A stretch of 16,880 nt of DNA from an uncultured Parafilimonas sp. GTDB lineage: Bacteria > Bacteroidota > Bacteroidia > Chitinophagales > Chitinophagaceae. The translations under genes and the position numbers were made by a program. Numbering within the stretch: the stretch's first letter is position 1; each line of letters begins with the position of its first letter. Location of the stretch: contig CALAGJ010000113.1 in the NCBI GenBank assembly GCA_937892395.1, forward strand, positions 1 to 16,880, given 5' to 3'. The notes beneath the pieces were generated by a model, which saw only the letters and a list, made by a program, of their open reading frames with translations, searched no databases and had not been told where the DNA came from. Shown piece by piece: positions 8,065-14,541 of the stretch.

Positions 8065-8102
8065 AAGCGAACACTTAGAACAAATATAGGTGTCCGCTTA
8101 TG
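8062..8102 (-). promoter_or_regulatory. 13-bp dyad covering the CHAT start codon and enclosing a -7 box
   Basis: The arms 8062-8074 and 8090-8102 are complementary over 13 positions. On the minus-strand RNA the single mismatch becomes a G-U pair, so the stem is complete with a 15-nt loop. The last three bases of the stem are the AUG of the CHAT gene. The loop carries TATATTTG (8088 to 8081), a perfect Bacteroidota -7 box, but I see no TTTG at the expected -33 spacing. It may be a repressor operator over a promoter, or an RNA hairpin hiding the start codon. Confidence 0.6.
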
Positions 8103-8158
8103 AATAGCTATTTTTATTATTGCTACTTTTTAGTGTAAATGCCTTAAATGACGCATCA

Positions 8159-9682
8159 TCAATTAGCTTTTACTATTGCCTTTAAAGCCTTTGGCATGCA
8201 CTTGCATTTATCCATTTTGTAATAGGTGTACACTGGTGATTCACTGTCAAAATAGATATTTGTTTCAAATAGATAAGGCATCTTAGCTGCTGCCAAACCC
8301 GGTTTTACAGCAAACTTGAAATGGCCCATAGTAGCTGGGTCTAACGCACCAAATGCAGAACCTGTTAACCCCTTTAACAGAGGCTTTGATGTTTCAGGTG
8401 GATTTGACGGTGGGCTCTTCAATGTAAGTATAAGCGTATCTGGAACGCCACTGACACCAGATATTTTGCGCTCAATTTTATGTGAAGATGTACCATTCAA
8501 AATGTTACCGATTGGAATAGATACTGAGCCTAATACTATTTCACTTGGGTTTACAGATTGCATAACCTCATGTGGCATAGTTGTTTTTAGAATGATTTGA
8601 TTTTGCACTACTCCTAACCCCAGATTTTGAAAATTGATAGTAACCATGTGTGTGGCTCCTTTTGAAGAAAGACAGCCGGGGTTTACCAAAATATTATTGG
8701 GGTCTCTTGGGCGTGCCACATATTGTAAATTTTTGTCAACAGTAATATTATTTGCAGGCTTGTCTTTATTGGCGTTTATATCATATTTGACTAACCGCAC
8801 AGTTGTAACATTATTATCCAATCCCGGTATCAAATAATTTGAAATAGGGGGCAAACTGAAAAACATATTTTTTTCGACAAATCTTGGTGTGTCATTGCTG
8901 TTATAGATAATAAAATAATCAGAAAATCTTAGACCAGAATTCTGTTGTGCATTTATATAGCTAACTAATGAAGCCGCTTGAGCGGAATAACCTGAAAATA
9001 AAGTGCTTGGAATCTGATCAACATTTGTATAAACTTTTTGTCCATTATGTACTCTTATAAATGGGATATTTAAACCATTAATATTCATTGAAGAATTTGG
9101 GTCTGGGATACTTCCAAAAAACCGAGCACCTTCATTGTTATAAAAACATATAAATAAACTGTTTGTATTCTTAAATGGAATGATAAAATGCGTGGTATCA
9201 TGCGGTACAATCGTGCCCACATGCGGCACCAAATCAAAACTTTGATTCTGGCTTAAGAATGGGGTATTGTTATTGGGTAGTCCCGACAGAGTGATTCCAG
9301 TTGTATTGCGGGAATATAAATCCGGCATATCAGTAGTGTCATAATACCGAGTAAGGGATACAAATAAATTGCCATTTGGTGCTGGATTATAGTTGTGTGT
9401 GGAGGTAAAATTTGTGGTAAAAGTTCCATCCCCATATTCAAACACCATTGTTGTACAAGTATCGCCAGTTATTATATTTGAAGATCCGCCATCTCTGGCA
9501 TGCGGATATGGGTAATTAGATGGCAGAACAACTCTAAGTGAGTTGGAAGTAGTGTATTGGATTACTTCGCCAATTGCTCTTGCAATGTCTTTTATCATTT
9601 GTGAAGTGGGTACTGTAAATGAAAGCACAATACCACTTAAAACAAAGATCAGGCATATGTAAATCAAGCTTTTTTTTGTCAT
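8159..9682 (-). CDS. Secreted PKD-like protein of unknown function
   Basis: No enzyme family is recognised in these 507 residues. A signal peptide covers about residues 1-22. Residues 83-98 (YGDGT...THNY) match the core pattern of a PKD domain, an Ig-like fold used in surface proteins. Residues about 345-400 resemble the beta-sandwich conserved-repeat (DUF11-like) domains of cell-surface proteins. A Pro-rich stretch (424-434) and a Cys-x-Cys motif (Cys493, Cys495) come near the end. The composition is rich in Asn, Ser and Thr, as in many exported adhesins or ligand-binding proteins. It follows the sulfatase-like gene after 46 bases on the same strand, so the two are very likely cotranscribed. 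The gene ends in two consecutive TGA codons. Confidence 0.65.
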   Translation of the reverse strand: MTKKSLIYICLIFVLSGIVLSFTVPTSQMIKDIARAIGEVIQYTTSNSLRVVLPSNYPYPHARDGGSSNIITGDTCTTMVFEYGDGTFTTNFTSTHNYNPAPNGNLFVSLTRYYDTTDMPDLYSRNTTGITLSGLPNNNTPFLSQNQSFDLVPHVGTIVPHDTTHFIIPFKNTNSLFICFYNNEGARFFGSIPDPNSSMNINGLNIPFIRVHNGQKVYTNVDQIPSTLFSGYSAQAASLVSYINAQQNSGLRFSDYFIIYNSNDTPRFVEKNMFFSLPPISNYLIPGLDNNVTTVRLVKYDINANKDKPANNITVDKNLQYVARPRDPNNILVNPGCLSSKGATHMVTINFQNLGLGVVQNQIILKTTMPHEVMQSVNPSEIVLGSVSIPIGNILNGTSSHKIERKISGVSGVPDTLILTLKSPPSNPPETSKPLLKGLTGSAFGALDPATMGHFKFAVKPGLAAAKMPYLFETNIYFDSESPVYTYYKMDKCKCMPKALKAIVKAN

Positions 9683-9728
9683 AATTTAGTTTTTGTATTT
9701 TGTAATGATATTTAAAATTTTACGAGGT

Positions 9729-11123
9729 TTATTTTAATGTTCCAAAGCTATTTAAAATACTGTCAAAATAAGTTTTTGTATTCATTTCATAGGGAGAAAG
9801 CATTTCGTCTTTTAGTGCATTTTCTAATAATTCAGGATTTTTATTGCTGATATTAAAAAAGTAGTTGCCGGACGTACTATCATATTTTTTATACTCCTTA
9901 TTAAAAATATAACTGACATCATTTGCTGTAGAATAAGTAGATACAGGCCAATAACAGTATATCCAAGGACGTTCCTTTATTGGCTTTCTATTTAAATTAT
10001 CCATAAATGTATAACCATCCATAGTACCCCATGATTGAGGAATTTTTGCATTTGCCAATTGTCCAAATGTGGGCATAAAATCCGTAACATCAATTAGTGA
10101 TGTATCTGGCAAACCTGGTTTTATATAATTTTTGCAATATGCTATACAGGGTACGTTTATTCCTTTTCGAGAAGTTTCTCCTTTTCCACCTGTTACGGTT
10201 TGTCCTTTGTATATAGAAGTAATTAAAGGATTGGTACCATTGTCAGAAACAAATATGATTAAAGTAGGCGCACTTAATGCTGTTGTATTCACTTTATGAA
10301 TTAGCTTACCTATGATGTAATCCATATAATTTACCATCGCTGGAAAATAATTGATATTTCCATTCCCATTTTCATCAATATCGGGGTTCCAGCTGGCAAA
10401 ATCAGGGTGCGATGGCGGTGGAGACCATGGCCGCTGGCAGAGGGAATGTGAATACATCAGTAAAAATGGCTTGTCCTTATTGCTATCAATAAAATTTACA
10501 GCATAATCATACATCATATCCTCAGAGTATTTACCCTTCACTACACTATCTGGCAACCATTGCTGATTTTCGTACAAATACGGATTTTTATATCTGTGAT
10601 AAAATTGATCATGCCCATTATTTCCCTCCTTATTAAAAGGCATAAAGGCCAGGTATTTATTAAAACCATGTGAGGTAATAGATTCATGACCACCATCCAA
10701 TTGCCACTTGCCCACAAAGCATGTTTGATATCCTTTATTTTCTAAAAGATTTGCAAATGTTTTGTCTTCCGGTGCGATATATAAAAACCTTTCCCAATTT
10801 CTGATATTATATTTTCCGGTAAGTAGGGATAGCCTTGCCGGAGGTCCGTCGGGATTTGTATAATAGTCAGTAAAGGAGATTCCATTAGCTGCCATAAAAT
10901 CTAAGTTTGGCGTGCTATATGAATTGCCTCCACTAAAAGTAGGGATTTCATAACCAACATCATCACCTACTATAAGGATGATATTGGGCTTTATAGTCGT
11001 ATTGCTTGCATCGAATGCAATTTCCTTTTCGGGTATAAAGTCTTCTTTTATTGACTTTGTACATGCCCATTGAAAAAGAGACCAAAATAGTATTAGGTAT
11101 AGAAAATTTATAGCAGGCTTCAT
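9729..11123 (-). CDS. Sulfatase-fold lipoprotein lacking the catalytic Cys/Ser
   Basis: The 464-residue protein has a lipoprotein signal ending in WAC (Cys21). The sulfatase / alkaline-phosphatase fold is clear: Asp54-Asp55 in VGDDVGY, the LLTGKY block (100-105), KW at 139-140, SDNG (293-296), and GGKGET with Lys314 ahead of GINVP. The canonical C/S-x-P-x-R motif reads GPPAR (93-97), so the residue that becomes formylglycine is glycine. By eye, two active-site histidines are also glutamine (Q141 after KW, and Q230 ahead of RPW). The metal-binding acids remain. It is therefore probably a non-hydrolytic binding or sensing protein, or uses another chemistry. It is the first gene of the minus-strand operon and diverges from the sigma-factor gene. 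Confidence 0.85.
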   Translation of the reverse strand: MKPAINFLYLILFWSLFQWACTKSIKEDFIPEKEIAFDASNTTIKPNIILIVGDDVGYEIPTFSGGNSYSTPNLDFMAANGISFTDYYTNPDGPPARLSLLTGKYNIRNWERFLYIAPEDKTFANLLENKGYQTCFVGKWQLDGGHESITSHGFNKYLAFMPFNKEGNNGHDQFYHRYKNPYLYENQQWLPDSVVKGKYSEDMMYDYAVNFIDSNKDKPFLLMYSHSLCQRPWSPPPSHPDFASWNPDIDENGNGNINYFPAMVNYMDYIIGKLIHKVNTTALSAPTLIIFVSDNGTNPLITSIYKGQTVTGGKGETSRKGINVPCIAYCKNYIKPGLPDTSLIDVTDFMPTFGQLANAKIPQSWGTMDGYTFMDNLNRKPIKERPWIYCYWPVSTYSTANDVSYIFNKEYKKYDSTSGNYFFNISNKNPELLENALKDEMLSPYEMNTKTYFDSILNSFGTLK

Positions 11124-11211
11124 TTTTTAAAATTTTATTGATGTAGAACCACAGTCATGAAAAAATGTTACCTTCAAACTAAAAAGATTCCTATTATTTT
11201 GATGCTTTCAT
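11124..11211. promoter_or_regulatory. Divergent promoter region between sulfatase-like and sigma-factor genes
   Basis: These 88 bases must carry the promoters of both the minus-strand operon and the sigma/anti-sigma pair. One-mismatch -7 boxes occur on both strands: TTATTTTG at 11194-11201 (plus) and TTAGTTTG at 11182-11175 (minus). Neither has a TTG at the usual -33 spacing. That would fit transcription by a different sigma factor, possibly the one encoded here, but this is inference. Confidence 0.4.
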
Positions 11212-11781
11212 ATGCACAGTGATCAAAAATATATTCAAGCCTTATTGGATAATGATTATGCCTTGATGGATGAGTTGTTTGCAAACTATGCCCCTGCTAT
11301 AATTAAAATGATTAATAAGAACGGTGGTACAACAGCTGATGCCGAGGATATTTTTCAGAATGCTTTATTAAAAATTCATCAGAGGGCTTTAAAAGGTTTT
11401 GTACTTACCTGTCCCTTTAATGCATTTATATACACCGTTTGCAAAAACATGTGGGTAAATGAATTAAAAATAAAAAAGAAAAACAGGGTAACATTTACTG
11501 ACACTTGTGGTTATACTATAGAGGAAAATGTATTTGAGAACGAAAGCAAAATACAAATGGGCCTCGATAGAAAAGTTCTATTAGATAAAAAAATGAAAGA
11601 ATTAGGCCAATCCTGTAGAGAGTTGCTACTTTTAGATTGGAGTGGAATACCACAAGAAGAAATTGCTAAAATTTTGCAAACTTCTCATGGCTATATCAGA
11701 AAAAGAAAAAGTGAATGTGTGGGAAAATTAACCGCTCTAATACAACAAAGTCCAGAATTTGAAGATTTAATGTGGGATTAA
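11212..11781 (+). CDS. ECF-type RNA polymerase sigma factor
   Basis: This 189-residue protein has the two-domain layout of extracytoplasmic-function sigma factors. Region 2 is at about residues 14-90, with the DAEDIFQNALLKIHQ core-binding helix (43-57) and the aromatic FIYTVCKNMW helix (72-81). Region 4 is at about 125-175, where IPQEEIAKILQTSHGYIRKR forms the -35-recognition helix-turn-helix. Region 4 reads LLLLDWSGIPQEEIA, slightly divergent from the usual pattern. It overrides normal promoter choice when released from its partner. The next gene starts three bases after its stop and encodes a probable membrane anti-sigma factor, the classic pairing. The divergent sulfatase-like/CHAT operon is its most likely target. 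Confidence 0.9.
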   Translation: MHSDQKYIQALLDNDYALMDELFANYAPAIIKMINKNGGTTADAEDIFQNALLKIHQRALKGFVLTCPFNAFIYTVCKNMWVNELKIKKKNRVTFTDTCGYTIEENVFENESKIQMGLDRKVLLDKKMKELGQSCRELLLLDWSGIPQEEIAKILQTSHGYIRKRKSECVGKLTALIQQSPEFEDLMWD

Positions 11782-11784
11782 AAA

Positions 11785-12531
11785 ATGAAAAAAATGGAAT
11801 TTGAAAAAATTGAACGCTATCTCAACAATGAATTAGATAGCCACGAAAAAGAGATTTTTGAAAAGCAAATAAGTGAAAACAAACAATTGGCTACAACCAT
11901 AAAAGTCTATAAGCTAATTGATGAAGAAATGCAAACTAATCCCGAACAGGAAAAGGGTACCATAGAAACAATAAATGCTTTAAGCAAGAAACATTTTCAT
12001 CAAGCAAAAGCACCTATCGTTTCCATGAATAGAATTTTCAAAATTACGGCTGTTGCAGCTTCTATTATTGGTTTGCTCTTTGTCGGTAAATGGCTCTTTG
12101 CTCCCAATAGTGTTTCAAAAGAAGAGCTGCTGGCTATGCATTTTCCGAAAGAAAATATCTCACTTACAGAAAGAGGATCAAATGATGATACACTATATCA
12201 GGTAGAACAGTTCTTTAATGGTAATCAACCTCAACAAGTGTTGAATTTCATACAGCCATATATTCGTAATCATCCGGACGCAGCCCTTGAAATAATAGCA
12301 ATAAAAGCATTATTACAATTAAATAAATCCCAAGAAGCTATTGATATTGCTTCCAAAATTTCAAATGGCAGATCTGCATTTAAGTATGAGGCTATGCTCC
12401 TCATGGCAGTGGCATACAGTCAAATGGATGATTGGAGCAATGTGGTAAGTACACTCCAGCAAGTACCTCCAACAGCCATAGAATATGAACGTGCAAAATC
12501 TTTTCTGCAAGATATAGAACATGTAAAATAA
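11785..12531 (+). CDS. Probable anti-sigma factor, single-pass, with TPR-like periplasmic part
   Basis: The 248-residue protein has a charged N-terminal helical part (1-80). It opens with IERYLNNELDSHEKEIFEKQ, which resembles the zinc-less anti-sigma start common in Bacteroidota. One membrane segment lies at about 85-106. A C-terminal helical part (about 128-245) carries two to three TPR-like helix pairs, ending YERAKSFLQDIE. The expected topology puts the N-terminus in the cytoplasm to hold the sigma factor and the TPR part in the periplasm as sensor. It is only three bases after the sigma gene, so translation is probably coupled. No sequence motif proves sigma binding; the call rests on position, topology and N-terminal resemblance. 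Confidence 0.75.
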   Translation: MKKMEFEKIERYLNNELDSHEKEIFEKQISENKQLATTIKVYKLIDEEMQTNPEQEKGTIETINALSKKHFHQAKAPIVSMNRIFKITAVAASIIGLLFVGKWLFAPNSVSKEELLAMHFPKENISLTERGSNDDTLYQVEQFFNGNQPQQVLNFIQPYIRNHPDAALEIIAIKALLQLNKSQEAIDIASKISNGRSAFKYEAMLLMAVAYSQMDDWSNVVSTLQQVPPTAIEYERAKSFLQDIEHVK

Positions 12532-12614
12532 TGATTTGAAGATCTGTTGCCACAAACTTTGAATCCAAATTAGCATAGTGAATTCCTGTATTTACGACTT
12601 ATCACAATAGAGAA

Positions 12615-12628
12615 TTTATTGCAATAAA
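12615..12628. promoter_or_regulatory. 14-bp perfect palindrome upstream of nadK
   Basis: TTTATTGCAATAAA is fully self-complementary. It ends 17 bases before the nadK -7 box, in the position of the upstream promoter element, which suits an operator. No regulator is recognised for it. Confidence 0.4.
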
Positions 12629-12645
12629 GGCGTACCAATACTCCC

Positions 12646-12653
12646 TAATTTTG
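12646..12653 (+). promoter_or_regulatory. -7 box of the nadK promoter
   Basis: TAATTTTG matches TAnnTTTG exactly and lies 19 bases before the nadK start. The nearest TTG (12619-12621) is inside the palindrome, at a long spacing of 24 bp. Confidence 0.5.
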
Positions 12654-12672
12654 CAAGGCCCAAGCATTTATT

Positions 12673-13545
12673 ATGAAGATTGCCTTGTATAGCCGCGGAT
12701 TAGAGCAGGATTTAAAAGAAGAATTGCAGGAATTGATTCAGCAATTAACCAAGCATCATGTGGATATAGTGATGCACCATACGCTAAGCCATTATCCTGC
12801 AGAAATATTGCCGACACAATCAGAAATTTTTATTAATCACAAGGACTTAGATGAGTCTGTTGATTTTTTAATTAGCCTTGGTGGAGATGGCACCATACTG
12901 GATGCCGTTACACTTGTAAAGGATAAGAACATACCCATATTAGGCATCAATTTCGGCAGATTAGGTTTTTTAGCAGGCATTGGTCGTACAGAAATATCAT
13001 CTGCAGTAGATGCACTCATTGCGCATAGCTACGTAATTGATAAAAGAACGTTGATACATTTAGATGCAGATACCCCGCTTTTTGGTGATGCTCCTTTTGC
13101 ATTGAATGAGTTTGCCATTTTAAAAAGGGATATTTCTGCCATGATTAAAATTCATACCTATCTGAATGGAGAATTTTTAAATACGTACTGGAGCGATGGC
13201 CTTATTGTATCTACACCCACCGGTAGTACCGGATATAGTATGAGTTGTAATGGTCCCATCGTTTTTCCAGACTCAGCAAGTTTTGTCATTACCCCGGTTG
13301 CGCCCCACAATCTAAATGTGCGACCCATGATTGTTCCCGATAAAAATGTAATTTCATTTGAAATTGAAAGCCGCAGCAATGACTGTATTTGTGCCTTGGA
13401 TGCCCGTAGGGAAATTGTACCCAAGGATATACAAATTGCAGTTAAAAAAGAAAATTTTTCTGTAAATCTGGTAAGACTGAATGAAAATAATTTTCTAAGC
13501 ACCTTGCGCACAAAACTGAATTGGGGTTTGGATAAAAGAAATTAA
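12673..13545 (+). CDS. nadK: NAD kinase
   Basis: This cytoplasmic enzyme phosphorylates NAD to NADP using ATP or polyphosphate and is normally essential. Of 290 residues, the N-terminal domain carries the GGDGT signature (70-74) that binds phosphate donor and metal. The C-terminal beta-sandwich carries the NE pair (145-146) and the TPTGSTGYS loop (181-189), both part of the NAD site. Length and motif order are those of a normal family member and nothing is missing. It is followed 63 bases later by the DUF6089 outer-membrane protein gene on the same strand, an arrangement I recall from related Bacteroidota. Confidence 0.96.
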   Translation: MKIALYSRGLEQDLKEELQELIQQLTKHHVDIVMHHTLSHYPAEILPTQSEIFINHKDLDESVDFLISLGGDGTILDAVTLVKDKNIPILGINFGRLGFLAGIGRTEISSAVDALIAHSYVIDKRTLIHLDADTPLFGDAPFALNEFAILKRDISAMIKIHTYLNGEFLNTYWSDGLIVSTPTGSTGYSMSCNGPIVFPDSASFVITPVAPHNLNVRPMIVPDKNVISFEIESRSNDCICALDARREIVPKDIQIAVKKENFSVNLVRLNENNFLSTLRTKLNWGLDKRN

Positions 13546-13608
13546 TAATCAAGCAGGTACTAAATGCTTTCATAATGCGTTTATGACCTAAATGCTTATT
13601 TTGCACTC

Positions 13609-14460
13609 ATGTTAAAAAAAGGAATAATTGTATTGTTATCAGTTGGTATTCTACAAAATGCCACTGCACAATATGATACATATATACACTCAGGCGAGGT
13701 TGGAATTTCTGCCGGACTTGGTCATTATTTTGGAGATCTGAATACTCGTGCCGCCATTAACAGACCCAAGTTTGCCGCAGGATTATATTATATCAAACAA
13801 TTTAATAATTATATTGGACTACGTATTGGCGGCAGCTATGCCATGCTTGGGTATTCAGATATTTATAGTAAGAATACAACTCAGCAAACCAGAAATTTAA
13901 GTTTTAATACCAGTGTCTGGGAAGCTTCTATAAGCGGCTATTTTAATTTTTTTAAATTTGTTCCCGGTTCAGAAATGTACAATTTTACTCCCTATCTACA
14001 TTTGGGAGTTGGTGCATTTTTATATGATCCTTATGCTTATTTAGATGATGAAAAATATTATCTGCGTGGATTAAATACAGAAGGTCAGTCATCGGGTTTG
14101 CCAAATACCTCTAAGCCTTATAGTACTACTGCCATATCATTTCCTTTTGGTGTGGGTTTAAAGTTTGGGCTAAGTGAAAATGTCAATTTGTTTGGGGAAA
14201 TAAACTACCGATTTACAAATACAGATTATCTGGATGATGTAAGTACTGTATATGCCGGCGAGTCAGCTTTTCCAAATGATGCAAATGGTGACAGAAGTAT
14301 TGCATTTTTACTGCAGGATAGAAGTATTGAACTTGGAGACCCTATTGGCATTAAAGGAAGACAAAGAGGAAATAGCCTACAAAAAGACGCTTTTGCTACT
14401 ATTCAATTAGGATTTTCCTTTAATCTATCAGGATATAGATGTCCAAAACCACAGCTGTAG
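13609..14460 (+). CDS. Outer-membrane beta-barrel protein, DUF6089 type
   Basis: The 283-residue protein begins with a signal peptide (about 1-20, cut after ATA before Gln). The mature start contains GEVGISAGLGHYFGDLN, the hallmark opening of DUF6089 proteins. Alternating hydrophobic strands with frequent aromatic residues run to the end, and the penultimate strand reads TIQLGFSFNL, as in porin-like barrels of about 8-10 strands. The function is unknown. In many Bacteroidota, relatives lie near genes for NAD kinase, undecaprenyl diphosphate synthase and BamA; here only nadK is adjacent. A 10-bp direct repeat, CTAAATGCTT, occurs twice just upstream (13560 and 13588). Its transcript converges with the MORN-repeat gene. 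Confidence 0.85.
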   Translation: MLKKGIIVLLSVGILQNATAQYDTYIHSGEVGISAGLGHYFGDLNTRAAINRPKFAAGLYYIKQFNNYIGLRIGGSYAMLGYSDIYSKNTTQQTRNLSFNTSVWEASISGYFNFFKFVPGSEMYNFTPYLHLGVGAFLYDPYAYLDDEKYYLRGLNTEGQSSGLPNTSKPYSTTAISFPFGVGLKFGLSENVNLFGEINYRFTNTDYLDDVSTVYAGESAFPNDANGDRSIAFLLQDRSIELGDPIGIKGRQRGNSLQKDAFATIQLGFSFNLSGYRCPKPQL

Positions 14461-14485
14461 TAAATTAACCCTAAATTAATGAATA

Positions 14486-14522
14486 CAAAATAAAAAATGC
14501 ACACTTTTTCAAGTATGCATTT
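14486..14522 (-). terminator. Intrinsic terminator of the MORN-repeat gene
   Basis: On the minus strand a 10-bp stem (14522-14513 with 14504-14495, one pair a wobble) with an 8-nt loop is followed by a T-rich run (TTTTATTTTG). It lies 20 bases past the stop. Read on the plus strand there is no following T-tract, so it mainly serves the minus-strand gene. Confidence 0.75.
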
Positions 14523-14541
14523 ACCCCGAAAGAAAAAAATC

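Noticed and set aside
8062..8102. Dyad as an ordinary terminator of the PKD-like gene
   Set aside because: No true U-tract follows on the minus strand, and the stem contains the next gene's start codon, so a regulatory role fits better; partial termination is not excluded.
13158..13511. Minus-strand 117-codon frame opposite nadK
   Set aside because: It lies wholly inside the well-supported nadK gene and shows no recognisable protein features.
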